From Vagococcus teuberi (GTDB lineage Bacteria > Bacillota > Bacilli > Lactobacillales > Vagococcaceae), in contig NZ_CP017267.1 of assembly GCF_001870205.1 (NCBI RefSeq), positions 1,476,501-1,540,500 on the forward strand: a stretch of 64,000 nucleotides of DNA, in the 5' to 3' direction. The stretch's first letter is position 1. Each line of letters begins with the position of its first letter. Positions 27,289 to 36,949 of this stretch are shown here, piece after piece. A program made the position numbers and the translations under genes. The notes under the pieces are model-generated. The model ran no database searches. It was not told where the DNA came from and was given only the letters and a program-made list of their open reading frames with translations.

Positions 27289-28209
27289 CTATTTCGAGGC
27301 TTGTGTTTTCTTTATAAATGAGCGAGGAACTTTTGATTTGAACACCATTTTTTTACCAGTTGTTGGATGTGTAAACACTAGTGTCGTAGCATGTAACCCT
27401 AATCGTTTTAGCGGATTACTCGTTGCACCATATTTTTTATCCCCAACAATTGGATGTCCGATACTTTCCATATGAACTCTGATTTGGTTTTTTCTACCAG
27501 TATCAAGAGAAACCTCTAATAGGCTGTAGTCATTATTTTTACGTGTTACTTTATAATGACTCACTGCTTTTTTACCACCATTGTCATGTGGATTTGAATA
27601 GACTTTAAAGGTTTTACTTTCAGTCAACCATGATGTAATGGTACCTTTATCTTTTGTTACTTCCCCTTCTACCAAAGCTGTATAGAGACGCTCTTGTACT
27701 GAATCTTTCCACGTTTCTTGTAACTTATGCTTCACTGACTCTTTCTTAGCAAATAGCATCACACCCGATGTATCTTTGTCCAATCTATGAACGATATAAA
27801 TACGATTTTTCGGATGGTCACGTTTCACATATCCCATTAATTGATTGTGAGCAGTCGGTTCGTTTCCTTTATCTGTCGCAACTGATAACAATCCCGCTTC
27901 TTTATCAATGACAATAATATCATCATCTTCATATACAACACTCAAACCAACCAACGCTTTTTCTTTCATCAATGACTCATTGCTTTGAATACTCACAACA
28001 TCTCCACTGACTAGTTTATCATTGTGTTTTGTTGTTGGTTTGCCATTCACTGCTACTTGCCCTCTTGTTAAGATTGATTTTACTGAGTTACGACTTTTAT
28101 TAATATTAATTAATAAAAATGGTAACAACTCAGCGTCCTCAGTAACAGTAAATTTGGTCTGTTGAAATCCATTTGATTTTGTTGGTTTTTTTGATTTATT
28201 TTTTTTCAT
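27289..28209 (-). CDS. RluA-family pseudouridine synthase
   Basis: A 306-residue enzyme. A Lys-rich N-terminus is followed by an S4 RNA-binding domain (SVKSILTRGQVAVNGKPTT). The catalytic domain carries the aspartate in VHRLDKDTSGVMLFAK, and GRKNQIRVHMESIGHPIVGD completes the family pattern. It isomerises uridines in rRNA or tRNA; the exact site cannot be told. It is intact, at the edge of the decayed region. Confidence 0.92.
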   Translation of the reverse strand: MKKNKSKKPTKSNGFQQTKFTVTEDAELLPFLLININKSRNSVKSILTRGQVAVNGKPTTKHNDKLVSGDVVSIQSNESLMKEKALVGLSVVYEDDDIIVIDKEAGLLSVATDKGNEPTAHNQLMGYVKRDHPKNRIYIVHRLDKDTSGVMLFAKKESVKHKLQETWKDSVQERLYTALVEGEVTKDKGTITSWLTESKTFKVYSNPHDNGGKKAVSHYKVTRKNNDYSLLEVSLDTGRKNQIRVHMESIGHPIVGDKKYGATSNPLKRLGLHATTLVFTHPTTGKKMVFKSKVPRSFIKKTQASK

Positions 28210-28403
28210 TATCTACCTTACTCTTTCCTTGTTCCATCATAGTCTTCATTGAACATCTTACTATATAATGTAACAAAGAAACAAGTTAAAAATATGTCTT
28301 AAACTTGTGTCTTTAGTACATAAACCACTAACATCTGTTTCAAAGTTAAGAATAAAACATTCTATGTTATAATATATTTATCAACTTGAAAGGAATGTGT
28401 AGT

Positions 28404-29429
28404 GTGGAAAAATTTTTATTAGGATCATATACTAGAAGAATAAGTGAAGGAATCTATGACATCACTTTGGATACAAAAAAGAAAGAACTTGTTCAATTAA
28501 CTCACTTAATCAGTGAAGACAACCCAACTTATCTGGATGTATCAGATAATGATATTCTTTATGCTGTAGCAAAAGAAGGTGATTTGGGTGGCGTTGCTAG
28601 CTATAAACAAAATGATAATGGGACTTACACTTTATTAAACCGTGTCATGCTTGAGGGAGCTCCACCTTGTTATGTCGCTGTTGATAATAAACGTCAAGTT
28701 GTTTATGGTGCTAATTATCACCAAGGAATTTTGTACTCTTATAAAATTTCAGAAGATGGCTCTTTAACATTGGCTGACAAAATCCAAGATAATGGACATG
28801 GACCTCATGAAAATCAAGATGGGCCTCACGTTCATTACGCTGACTTGACACCTGATAACCGCTTAGTGGTTTGCGACTTAGGAAATGATACGGTTTATAC
28901 TTATGATGTAGACAATGAGGGTAAATTAACTGAAGTAGCAAAGTTTATCGTATCTCCTGGAACTGGACCTCGTCACCTTGTCTTTCACCCAACTAAACCT
29001 ATTGCTTATCTTTTCGGTGAGTTATCAAGCGATGTTCTAGTATTAGATTATGATGCTAGCACTGGTAGTTTTAAAGAATTACAAACTATTTCAACTTTAC
29101 CAGAGACACATACTGGCTTTAATGGTGGAGCTGCTATTCGTATTTCTAAAGACGGTAAGTTTTTATATGCGTCAAATAGAGGGCATAATTCATTAGTTGT
29201 TTATGGTATATCTGAAGATGGCAAAGCTCTAAATACCTTACAATGGATTTCGGTTGAAGGTGATTTTCCTCGTGATTTTAATCTATCAAAAACTGATGAT
29301 TTCATCGTAGTTGCTAATCAAAACTCTGATAATCTAACACTTTTTGAAAGAAACAACGACACTGGATTATTAACTCTCTTACAAAAAGATGTTTTTGCTC
29401 CAGAAGTCGTTTGTGTTAAAAACTATTAA
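28404..29429 (+). CDS. pgl: 6-phosphogluconolactonase (beta-propeller type)
   Basis: A 341-residue seven-bladed-propeller lactonase of the YbhE/YkgB family, hydrolysing 6-phosphogluconolactone in the oxidative pentose-phosphate pathway. The family segments GPHENQDGPHVHYADLTPD, GTGPRHLVFHPT and LYASNRGHNSLVVY are present. I choose GTG at 28404, nine bases behind AAAGGA; the longer frame begins inside that site. Confidence 0.85.
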   Translation: MEKFLLGSYTRRISEGIYDITLDTKKKELVQLTHLISEDNPTYLDVSDNDILYAVAKEGDLGGVASYKQNDNGTYTLLNRVMLEGAPPCYVAVDNKRQVVYGANYHQGILYSYKISEDGSLTLADKIQDNGHGPHENQDGPHVHYADLTPDNRLVVCDLGNDTVYTYDVDNEGKLTEVAKFIVSPGTGPRHLVFHPTKPIAYLFGELSSDVLVLDYDASTGSFKELQTISTLPETHTGFNGGAAIRISKDGKFLYASNRGHNSLVVYGISEDGKALNTLQWISVEGDFPRDFNLSKTDDFIVVANQNSDNLTLFERNNDTGLLTLLQKDVFAPEVVCVKNY

Positions 29430-29433
29430 TAAA

Positions 29434-29466
29434 AACGTGAGGCCATTTTTTAAATGTTCTCACGTT
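29434..29466 (+). terminator. Terminator after pgl
   Basis: AACGTGAG pairs with CTCACGTT around a 17-base loop, followed by TTCTTT. Confidence 0.65.
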
Positions 29467-29470
29467 TTCT

Positions 29471-29984
29471 TTATTCTTTAACTAGTTTTAGTTTTCCCTT
29501 ACCTACTACATACATCGAACCACCAAACATCGTACTCGTTACTACCCATACACCAATATTAAACCATTTCAACTCGATTGGCTCATGTAAAATAAGCGGA
29601 AATAGAAATTCCATCAACCCAAACATAAAAATCCCCCAATTAATACCCGCTATTATTGCTCCTCGTTTAATCTTTTTTAATTCTTTTTGATATGTTTCAT
29701 CATCAAAAACTTCTGTTTTAACAACATCATATTTTTAATAGAATATAATATGAATTAAATTGCTGAATGAGAAATAAAAAAATAGTTCCTAATGAAATAA
29801 TATGATGCCAAGCATCCTAGATAAAACTAATCATCATGGACATAGTTAATAATATAAATGTAATCATATTAGCATCTGCTAATACTTTATAGATCATTTT
29901 TTATTGGTATTCATCTCTGTCGTCAATAAGTCCTACAAAATGTTTTAATAATTTTTGTTCTGTTTGTTTCATTTTTTTACTCAT
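29471..29984 (-). pseudogene. DUF3278-like membrane protein, broken
   Basis: The start ATG overlaps the end of the XRE regulator gene (ATGAGTAA). The frame reads MSKKMKQTEQKLLKHFVGLI and is interrupted by TAA after DDRDEYQ and by TAG after MMISFI. A one-base shift near YYILLK leads to the rest (KYDVVKTEVFDDETYQKEL) with two hydrophobic segments and the end KGKLKLVKE. Organisation and layout resemble DUF3278 proteins, which usually accompany a small XRE regulator. Three lesions make it a clear pseudogene. Confidence 0.65.
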
Positions 29985-30177
29985 CATTTTCCATATTCCA
30001 AAACAATGTATTTAAATCTGTTTCAAGTTCTCTTGCTATCTTTATACATAAATCTAGCGATGGATTGTAGGTGGTATTTCCAATTAAATTAATTGTTTGT
30101 CTTGCAACACCGACTCGTTTTGCTAGTTCAGCTTGCGACCAACTTTTTTGTTTACGATATTCTTTTATTCGGTTCAT
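29977..30177 (-). CDS. Small XRE-family regulator
   Basis: A 66-residue protein that is a single helix-turn-helix domain: KEYRKQKSWSQAELAKRVGV then ARQTINLIGNTTYNPSLDLC. Such 65-70-residue regulators usually precede a membrane protein gene, here the broken DUF3278-like gene that overlaps its last codons. It is intact but its partner is not. Confidence 0.88.
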   Translation of the reverse strand: MNRIKEYRKQKSWSQAELAKRVGVARQTINLIGNTTYNPSLDLCIKIARELETDLNTLFWNMENDE

Positions 30178-30282
30178 GATTCCCTCTCTTAAAAAGACAT
30201 ATATATATGACTAAATTTACTACAACGTTTCCTTCTCTATTTGTCAATTATATATGACATTCATACCAATTTATTACAAAAA

Positions 30283-30305
30283 ACCACTTATTTTCATAAG
30301 TGGGT
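30283..30305 (-). terminator. Terminator after the dehydrogenase pseudogene
   Basis: ACCCACTTA pairs with TAAGTGGT on the minus strand, followed by TTTTTTG. Confidence 0.65.
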
Positions 30306-30319
30306 TCTACTATATTTAT

Positions 30320-31260
30320 TTAGTAACCTAACTCTAAATCAACCCTATTTTTTAATGGTTCTTGATGAGTAAAATGAGATAAATTGTCCATCAAAACGTT
30401 AAACGCTCTTTCATTATATTTATCAGTAGCACCTGAAATATGCGGGGTGATTAATACATTCTCTAAACATCACAATTCACTGTCCTTAGAGAGTGGTTCT
30501 TCTTCAAAAACATCCAGAGCGGCAAACCCAATTTTTTCAGATTTGATATGCTTAATCAAGGCTCTAGTGTCTACAGAGCTACCTCGTCCTATATTTATAA
30601 AGATAACCCCGTTTGTCATATTCGAAAATGAACCATCATTAAAAAAATGATAAGTCTCTGGCGTTCCTGGCATTAGATTTATCATAATGTCTACTGTACG
30701 AAGAATCTCCTTACCTTCTTCAAATGAATATGTTTGAGTAAATCCCTCTACTACTCTACCACTTCGATTTATGCCAAATACATCGCAATCAAAGACTTGT
30801 AACGTTTTGGCTATTTGTCTTGCGATATTCTCTGTACCAAATATCATGACTTTTTTCCAACTAAGTCTGTTCCTTTTTCTGTTATACCCCATTCACGTTT
30901 TTCTTGATTTAAAATAGATTGACGTATATTTCGTGTATAACTAAATAACATTCCCAACACACTTTCAGTCATTTGACGACCATGTATGCCACTAGTTGTG
31001 GTAACAGTAATGCTATTACGCTCTAATTTATCCAAAGGTAAGTAATTAACACCCGCTGACAAAGTTTGCACCCATTTCAACTAACGAAACTGGTCAATGT
31101 CTGGTAAATATTTCGATCAACCATACATAATTGTTATGTCTTCAGTGTTTTATTGGGTTAGTTCATTAAGTTTAATGATTTCTATATTAGGAAATGTATT
31201 TTTTAAATCATTTTCTTGCTCAATAGTTAAATCTACACAATCTAATAACTTCTCCGCCAT
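30320..31260 (-). pseudogene. D-isomer-specific 2-hydroxyacid dehydrogenase, degraded
   Basis: The family pattern can be followed across several breaks. It begins MAEKLLDCVDLTIEQENDLK, passes three stops (TAA, TGA, TAG), and goes on as LKWVQTLSAGVNYLPLDKLE. After DLVGKK a shift at an A-run leads to VMIFGTENIARQIAKTLQVF, the NAD-binding region. INIGRGSSVDTRALI, ALDVFEEEPL, another TGA and ITPHISGATDKYNERAFNV complete it. It is clearly dead; lactate or a related 2-hydroxyacid would have been the substrate. Confidence 0.85.
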
Positions 31261-31277
31261 GTCTATTCTCCCTATTT

Positions 31278-32498
31278 TTATTTACTCAATCTGATAATTT
31301 CAATCAACGTTTTAGCAACTGTCTGCATTGACTCTAACGTAATAAATTCGTACTGACCATGAAAGTTTTCCCCACCTGTAAAAATATTAGGGGTTGGTAT
31401 TCCCATAAACGATATCTTAGAGCCATCTGTTCCACCTCTAAATGGAGTAATAATTGGAGTGATAGCCAGATTTTTCATTGCTTCAATTGCCACATCAACA
31501 CTTGTCATATCCTGTTCAATGATATCTTTCATATTAAAATACTGATCAATCATATTTACAGACAATCTTGGTCTATCAAGCGTTTTATTCATTTCATCTA
31601 CTAATCTTGTCATATAATTTTTTCGCTCATTAAAACGCGTTGTATCATGGTCGCGTATAATATAAGTCATTGTTGCAAAGTCGATGCTTCCTTCTAAATC
31701 GTGCAACAAGTAAAATCCTTCGTAACCTCGTGTTTTTTCCGGTACATCTAGTTGTGGTAAATGAGCGTCAAACGCCATCGCTACTTTTAAGGCGTTAACC
31801 ATCATGCCATAAGCCGTCCCTGGATGGACACTTGTCCCATCTATTGTGATAGTCGCCTGAGCTGCATTAAATGTTTCATACTCAAAATGACCAATACGGC
31901 CACTATCTATTGTATAAGCATAATCTACGGGGAAAAAGGATGGATCAAAGTGATCTGCTCCAGTCCCTATTTCTTCATCAGGGCCAAATGCTACATAAAT
32001 ATCTCCATGTTCAATCTCAGGATGATCAATGAAATAATCTAACATCTCTAATATCTCGACAATACCAGCCTTATCATCTGCTCCAAGTAATGTTGTGCCA
32101 TCTGTTGTAATCAACGTTTCGCCAATATAATCTGTTAAGTTAGGAAATTCTCTGATTTTCATCACGATGTTTTTTTCCGAATTTAGTACAACATCTTTTC
32201 CATCATAGTGTTCAAAAATTTGTGGGTTGATGTTTTCAGCATTGTAGTCTGCTGTATCTAAATGTGCAATAAATCCTACTGCTTTTGTTTTATTAGTACT
32301 ATTTCCTGATAACTTAGCTGTTAAAAACCCATTCTTTTCATTATAATGACAATTTTCCAATCCCATTTTTTCTATCTCTTCTTTTAATATCATAGCAAAT
32401 TCAACTTGCGTTTGAGTTGTGGGGATTGTTTGACTTGTGGCATCTGAGCGAGTATTTAGTTTTGCATACGCAATAAAGCGTTCTAGTAGTTTTGACAT
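31278..32498 (-). CDS. pepT: Peptidase T (tripeptide aminopeptidase)
   Basis: A 406-residue M20B zinc peptidase of the expected length. Metal ligands and neighbours are seen in GFIAHLDTADYN, LGADDKAGIVEI, FGPDEEIGTGADHFD and GGTDGSKISFMGIPTPN. It removes N-terminal residues from tripeptides in the cytosol. An oligopeptide-binding lipoprotein gene lies nearby, so peptide use is the theme. It is transcribed separately from the LPXTG microprotein upstream, with a terminator between them. Confidence 0.96.
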   Translation of the reverse strand: MSKLLERFIAYAKLNTRSDATSQTIPTTQTQVEFAMILKEEIEKMGLENCHYNEKNGFLTAKLSGNSTNKTKAVGFIAHLDTADYNAENINPQIFEHYDGKDVVLNSEKNIVMKIREFPNLTDYIGETLITTDGTTLLGADDKAGIVEILEMLDYFIDHPEIEHGDIYVAFGPDEEIGTGADHFDPSFFPVDYAYTIDSGRIGHFEYETFNAAQATITIDGTSVHPGTAYGMMVNALKVAMAFDAHLPQLDVPEKTRGYEGFYLLHDLEGSIDFATMTYIIRDHDTTRFNERKNYMTRLVDEMNKTLDRPRLSVNMIDQYFNMKDIIEQDMTSVDVAIEAMKNLAITPIITPFRGGTDGSKISFMGIPTPNIFTGGENFHGQYEFITLESMQTVAKTLIEIIRLSK

Positions 32499-32522
32499 GT
32501 TATCTCTCCTATTCTTTATAGC

Positions 32523-32543
32523 AAAAAAACACCTAAGAAGGTG
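32523..32543 (-). terminator. Terminator after the LPXTG microprotein gene
   Basis: CACCT-TCTT-AGGTG hairpin followed on the minus strand by a seven-base T-run. Confidence 0.7.
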
Positions 32544-32552
32544 CTTCTTGTT

Positions 32553-32684
32553 TTATTGTTCATCTTGTTCTTCATCATCATTAGATTTTTTCTTCTTAAA
32601 AAATAAAAAGGCTACAACGACAATAAGTGCAATGCCAATATATGGTAACCAATTCATAATAACTTCTCCTGTTTGAGGTAACAT
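32553..32684 (-). CDS. 43-residue LPXTG microprotein
   Basis: The product starts MLPQTGEV, so the sortase motif begins at residue 2. A membrane segment (about residues 12-29, WLPYIGIALIVVVAFLFF) follows, then KKKK and an acidic tail SNDDEEQDEQ. This is a complete cell-wall sorting signal without any signal peptide or ectodomain. AAGGAGG lies nine bases before the ATG, and a terminator follows, so it looks like a real gene. It could be a regulator or decoy of sortase, a short membrane peptide, or a gene stump that kept good signals by chance. Confidence 0.7.
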   Translation of the reverse strand: MLPQTGEVIMNWLPYIGIALIVVVAFLFFKKKKSNDDEEQDEQ

Positions 32685-32797
32685 ACAAACACGCCTCCTT
32701 TTATATAATCTACATTTTTCTTTCTATTGAATTATAGCAAATATTATTCTTATTTAACATATTCTTCAATAATATTTTATACGGTAACAAAATAGAA

Positions 32798-32824
32798 AAC
32801 ACCGAAGAATAATTCTTCGATGTT
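32798..32824 (-). terminator. Terminator after the OppA-like gene
   Basis: AACATCGAAGAAT pairs with ATTCTTCGGTGTT on the minus strand, followed by TTCTATTTTG. Confidence 0.7.
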
Positions 32825-32835
32825 AAATTGTTTAC

Positions 32836-34485
32836 CTATTCAACTGACATACATTTATAATCATAAGGTGCTCCTGCAGTATGACGAACATATCCTTTGA
32901 TTTTAGGATTGATAAGATGTCCTTCTACTACTTGATACAGTGGAATAATAGCATAATCCTCACCTAGTAATACTTTTTCAGCATCTAAATAATTTTGCCA
33001 TCTTGCTTCTAAATTTGTAGCATTCGTTGTTCTAGCTTCTTCAATCAGTTTGTCATATTTAGAATTTGAATATTTCCCTTTATTGTAACTATTCCCTGTA
33101 ACAAATAAGTCTAAGAATGAACTAACATCATTGTAATCAGCTCCCCATCCAGTTACTACCATATCAAAATCACCCGCTGTCGTACGATCAAGACGAATAG
33201 GTTTTGTCACAACAGCCACTTCAGTTTCAATCCCTAAGACATCTTTATATGCTCCTTGAATATATTCGGCAATTTTTTTGGTTGAATCGTTATCATCTGT
33301 CAAGATTTCAAAGTTAAGTGTGTCAATATTCAACTCTTTTTTAGCTTTTTCAAAATACTCTTTCGCTTTTTTTTCATTAAATTCCTTGTATTCCCCTGAC
33401 TCTTCAACAAAATCTTTCCCTGTTTCCGGATTTGATGCCAATCCTTTAGGAACAATACCTTTAACAGACTGAGAACCATCCCCTAAAACATTGTTAACAA
33501 TAGCTTCTCCGTCTACTGCATACGATAAAGCTTTACGTAAATTAACATTTTCAAAGTGTTTATTTTTTCTTTCTTGATTCATTTCTAAGTAAATCGTTCT
33601 TCCGTCTGGCACCCCAACAAAATCAGTATCTTCACGATATTGTTGAGCTAATTCACCACTAATAGTAACATCATCTAGTTGATTATCTTCATATAAATTG
33701 AGTGCTGTTGAGGCTTCTTTTACAACTTGAGCATCGATTTTTTCCATTTTCACATTGTCTTTATCCCAATAATTAGGATTTTTTTCATAAGACCACTCCA
33801 CATCTGAACCTGGTCCATCAAAGTTAGTTAAGACAAATGGTCCATTATAAATTGTTTTATCACTTGAATTACCATAGTCTTTCCCATATTCTTCCACTGC
33901 TTTTTTATTTAATGGATAAAATGTTGGAAAAGCTAATAAATAATCAAAATAAGGTGTCGCATTAGCTAATGTAATGTTTAATTCATAATCATTCACTGCT
34001 TCTATACCCAATTCTGTTGGTTGTTTTTTACCTTCTATAATTTCTGAGCCATTTTTTACATTTTCAAAAAGGTAAGCATACTCTGCACCGGTACTAGGAT
34101 CTATCACTCGCTGCCATGCATAAACATAATCATCTGCTACAACAGGATCCCCATTACTCCACTTTGCATCTTCTCTTAGTTTAATTGTGTATTCTAATCC
34201 ATCTTCACTGACGGTTGCTAATTCTTTTGCTCCAGCAGCGGTAGGTTTGTTTGTTTCATCCAATCTATAAATACCTTCATTAATTTGATTTATCACACCA
34301 AAACTAACTAAATCCGTAGCATTACCCGGATCAATTGAAGCTACCTCTTGTGGAATAGCTAATCTAGCAACCTGCTCAATCTTTCCGTTAGATGATTCTT
34401 GTTTTTTCGTATTATTTCCTCCGCAAGATGCTAATAACCAAACTGCACTAACTAGTGCTAATCCTACTTTTATTCTTTTACTCAT
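32836..34485 (-). CDS. Oligopeptide ABC transporter binding lipoprotein (OppA family)
   Basis: A 549-residue lipoprotein. The signal peptide ends in LLASCGGN, and the SBP_bac_5 domain follows (ATVSEDGLEYTIKLREDAKWSNGDPV-type region, then GWGADYNDVSSFLDLF). It captures peptides, possibly signalling peptides, for an Opp permease. No permease or ATPase genes are next to it, so it must work with a transporter encoded elsewhere. The ATG at 34485 has GAGGAGGAG upstream; the 24-codon extension is rejected. Confidence 0.92.
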   Translation of the reverse strand: MSKRIKVGLALVSAVWLLASCGGNNTKKQESSNGKIEQVARLAIPQEVASIDPGNATDLVSFGVINQINEGIYRLDETNKPTAAGAKELATVSEDGLEYTIKLREDAKWSNGDPVVADDYVYAWQRVIDPSTGAEYAYLFENVKNGSEIIEGKKQPTELGIEAVNDYELNITLANATPYFDYLLAFPTFYPLNKKAVEEYGKDYGNSSDKTIYNGPFVLTNFDGPGSDVEWSYEKNPNYWDKDNVKMEKIDAQVVKEASTALNLYEDNQLDDVTISGELAQQYREDTDFVGVPDGRTIYLEMNQERKNKHFENVNLRKALSYAVDGEAIVNNVLGDGSQSVKGIVPKGLASNPETGKDFVEESGEYKEFNEKKAKEYFEKAKKELNIDTLNFEILTDDNDSTKKIAEYIQGAYKDVLGIETEVAVVTKPIRLDRTTAGDFDMVVTGWGADYNDVSSFLDLFVTGNSYNKGKYSNSKYDKLIEEARTTNATNLEARWQNYLDAEKVLLGEDYAIIPLYQVVEGHLINPKIKGYVRHTAGAPYDYKCMSVE

Positions 34486-34663
34486 TCTACTCCTCCTCTT
34501 ATAACTAATGAAATTTATTCTATCTGTTTTATTAGAAAAAATCAATTGTTTTATCATTTTTTTCTAATCTTATTATTTTAAATTCATAATGGTTTAAAAG
34601 GAATGTATAAAAAAAACGAAAATACTGAATAAACATCATTTTTATACATTTATTCAAAAAAAC

Positions 34664-34692
34664 TTGCATATTAATTATAAGACGTATATAAT
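34664..34692 (+). promoter_or_regulatory. Promoter of the polar amino-acid ABC operon
   Basis: TTGCAT (34664-34669) and TATAAT (34687-34692) are separated by 17 bases. The start codon follows 33 bases on, behind AAAGGAG. Confidence 0.65.
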
Positions 34693-34725
34693 TAGACCCA
34701 AGATCAAAAAGAAAGGAGTATTTTA

Positions 34726-36183
34726 ATGAAACAATTCATAAATAAAAAACTATCGCTATTATTTGTTTTCTTTATAAGTTTTACAGCTTTTCTATTTCCT
34801 CTTCATTCATTAGCCGAGGAAGATGCCATTTTAAAAGGAATAAAGGATAAAGGGGTGCTAACAGTTGGCCTATCTGCTGATTACGCTCCGTATGAATTTC
34901 ATGCTACAGTTGATGGTAAAGATAAAGTTGTCGGAACAGATATTTTGATTGCTCAAAAAATTGCTGATGATATGGGGGTTAAATTAAAAGTAGAGGAATA
35001 TGGATTTGACGCTTTAATTGGGGCTCTTAAAACTGGCAAAATTGATTTAATTATCTCTGGTATGTCTCCTTCTCCTGAACGTTTGAAGGAAGTTGATTTT
35101 TCTGATCCATACATGACTGTTCAACAAAAAGTTGTCATTAGAAAAGAAGATCAAGATAAATTTAAAACCGTTGATGACTTTAATGGAATCAAAGTTGGGG
35201 CTCAAGTTCAATCCATGCAGGAGGAATTAGCCAACAATGACTTAAAAGCTAATACCGTTTCTTTACAACAAGTGCCTGATATTATTCTACAACTTCAACA
35301 AAAGAAAATTGATGCGGCTGTAATCGAAGAACCTGTTGCTGAAGCTTACTTAACACAAGATGACTCTTTAATGTTTGCTGACATTAAACTAGATAATGCT
35401 GACAAAGGAACAGCCGTTGCACTACAAAAAAATGCTCCTGGTTTTCTTAATCTAGTGAATACGTCTATCAAAGAAATTAATGATAAAGATTTAATGAAAG
35501 ACTATAAACAAAAAGTCATTCCTTATATGTTCCAAGATGAGTCTTTTATGAAAAAATACGCTCCCTACTACATTAAAGGGACAGGTTATACAATTTTCTT
35601 AGCATTTGTTGGCGTGTTATGTGGTAGTGTATTAGGAACGCTACTTGCATTAATGAAACGCTCTAAAAATAAATTATTTAAATGGATTTCAGTCATCTAC
35701 ATCGAATACGTTCGTGGAACTCCCTTACTGGTTCAAATTTTCTTAGTTTTCTTTGGATTAAATGTGTTAGGAATTAATTTAAGTGCACTCGCTTCAAGTT
35801 GCGTGGCACTATCTCTAAATAGTGGCGCTTACGTGGCTGAAATCATTCGTGCTGGGTTAAACGCCGTTGATAAAGGACAAGCTGAGGCGGCACGATCTCT
35901 AGGAATGAGTCAGAAAAAGGCGATGCGATACATTATCATGCCTCAAGCGATTAAAAATATTTTACCTGCTTTAGGTAACGAGTTTGTGACAGTTATTAAA
36001 GAATCCTCTGTCGTATCAGTGATTGGGGTATCTGAATTGATGTTCCAAGCAGGTGTGGTACGTGGTGCAAGTTTCAAACCATTCTTACCGATTTTAATTG
36101 CATCATTGATTTATTTTGTATTAACCTTTACCTTATCTCGTGCATTAGGTGTAGCTGAAAGGAGAATTGGTGCCAATGATTAA
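34726..36183 (+). CDS. Amino-acid ABC transporter, fused binding protein and permease
   Basis: A 485-residue fusion. A signal peptide (to about residue 30) is followed by a type-3 solute-binding domain ([34 protein letters not shown]). Then comes a permease domain with its coupling EAA loop ([20 protein letters not shown]). Such GlnP-type fusions are common in lactic acid bacteria and import glutamine, glutamate or other polar amino acids; the ligand is not determined here. It overlaps the ATPase gene by eight bases. Confidence 0.93.
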   Translation: MKQFINKKLSLLFVFFISFTAFLFPLHSLAEEDAILKGIKDKGVLTVGLSADYAPYEFHATVDGKDKVVGTDILIAQKIADDMGVKLKVEEYGFDALIGALKTGKIDLIISGMSPSPERLKEVDFSDPYMTVQQKVVIRKEDQDKFKTVDDFNGIKVGAQVQSMQEELANNDLKANTVSLQQVPDIILQLQQKKIDAAVIEEPVAEAYLTQDDSLMFADIKLDNADKGTAVALQKNAPGFLNLVNTSIKEINDKDLMKDYKQKVIPYMFQDESFMKKYAPYYIKGTGYTIFLAFVGVLCGSVLGTLLALMKRSKNKLFKWISVIYIEYVRGTPLLVQIFLVFFGLNVLGINLSALASSCVALSLNSGAYVAEIIRAGLNAVDKGQAEAARSLGMSQKKAMRYIIMPQAIKNILPALGNEFVTVIKESSVVSVIGVSELMFQAGVVRGASFKPFLPILIASLIYFVLTFTLSRALGVAERRIGAND

Positions 36184-36898
36184 AATACATGATTTAAAAA
36201 AATCCTTTGGTGATAATGATGTCCTAAAAGGAATTAATTTAGATATAAAAGCCGGCGAAGTGGTTGTGGTGATTGGTCCTTCTGGTAGCGGAAAAAGTAC
36301 GTTTCTACGTTGTTTAAACTTACTTGAAACACCGACAAGTGGTGTGATTGAATTTGAGGGAACCAACCTACTTGATCCAAAAATAGACATCAATCAACTA
36401 CGTCAAAAAATGGGTATGGTGTTCCAAAACTTTAACCTCTTCCCACATAAAACAGTGTTAGAAAATTTGACTATTAGCCCAGTAAAAGTTAAAAACGAGT
36501 CACAAGAAACAGCAGAAAAAGAAGGACTTGCTTTACTTGAACGTGTTGGACTAAAAGATAAAGCCAATCAATACCCAAAAAGTTTATCTGGAGGTCAACA
36601 ACAACGTGTCGCGATTGCGCGTGCCCTAGCGATGCATCCAGATGTCATGTTGTTTGATGAACCAACAAGTGCGCTAGATCCTGAGATGGTTGGTGAAGTT
36701 TTAGCGGTTATGAATGCCTTAGCTAAAGAAGGGATGACGATGGTCGTCGTGACTCACGAGATGGGATTTGCCAGGGAAGTAGCAGATCGAGTGATTTTTA
36801 TGGATAAAGGTGTGATTCAAGAAGAAGGCACACCTGAAGACATCTTTTTACACCCAAAAAATGACAGAACACAAGACTTTTTAGAAAAAGTACTATAA
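36176..36898 (+). CDS. Polar amino-acid ABC transporter ATPase (GlnQ type)
   Basis: A 240-residue ATPase with Walker [10 protein letters not shown], signature [16 protein letters not shown], Walker [18 protein letters not shown] and the switch histidine in [14 protein letters not shown]. It energises the fused binding-protein/permease encoded just upstream. The ATG at 36176 (AAGGAG upstream, ATGATTAA overlap with the preceding stop) is preferred over a start three codons earlier. Confidence 0.95.
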   Translation: MIKIHDLKKSFGDNDVLKGINLDIKAGEVVVVIGPSGSGKSTFLRCLNLLETPTSGVIEFEGTNLLDPKIDINQLRQKMGMVFQNFNLFPHKTVLENLTISPVKVKNESQETAEKEGLALLERVGLKDKANQYPKSLSGGQQQRVAIARALAMHPDVMLFDEPTSALDPEMVGEVLAVMNALAKEGMTMVVVTHEMGFAREVADRVIFMDKGVIQEEGTPEDIFLHPKNDRTQDFLEKVL

Positions 36899-36903
36899 AA
36901 TGA

Positions 36904-36930
36904 AGTCAAAGGTTAAGCCTTTGACTTTTT
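36904..36930 (+). terminator. Terminator after the amino-acid ABC operon
   Basis: AGTCAAAGG-TTAAG-CCTTTGACT hairpin followed by TTTT. It lies between the ATPase gene and the aminotransferase gene, so the latter may be only partly cotranscribed. Confidence 0.75.
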
Positions 36931-36949
36931 ATTATTAAGGGGGATATCA

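Noticed and set aside
30470-31080. Two separate small genes for the dehydrogenase-like frames
   Set aside because: Both are pieces of one 2-hydroxyacid dehydrogenase, joined by a one-base shift and flanked by further pieces with stops.
34726-36183. Abnormal fusion of binding protein and permease
   Set aside because: This fused form is normal in lactic acid bacteria and not a local rearrangement.
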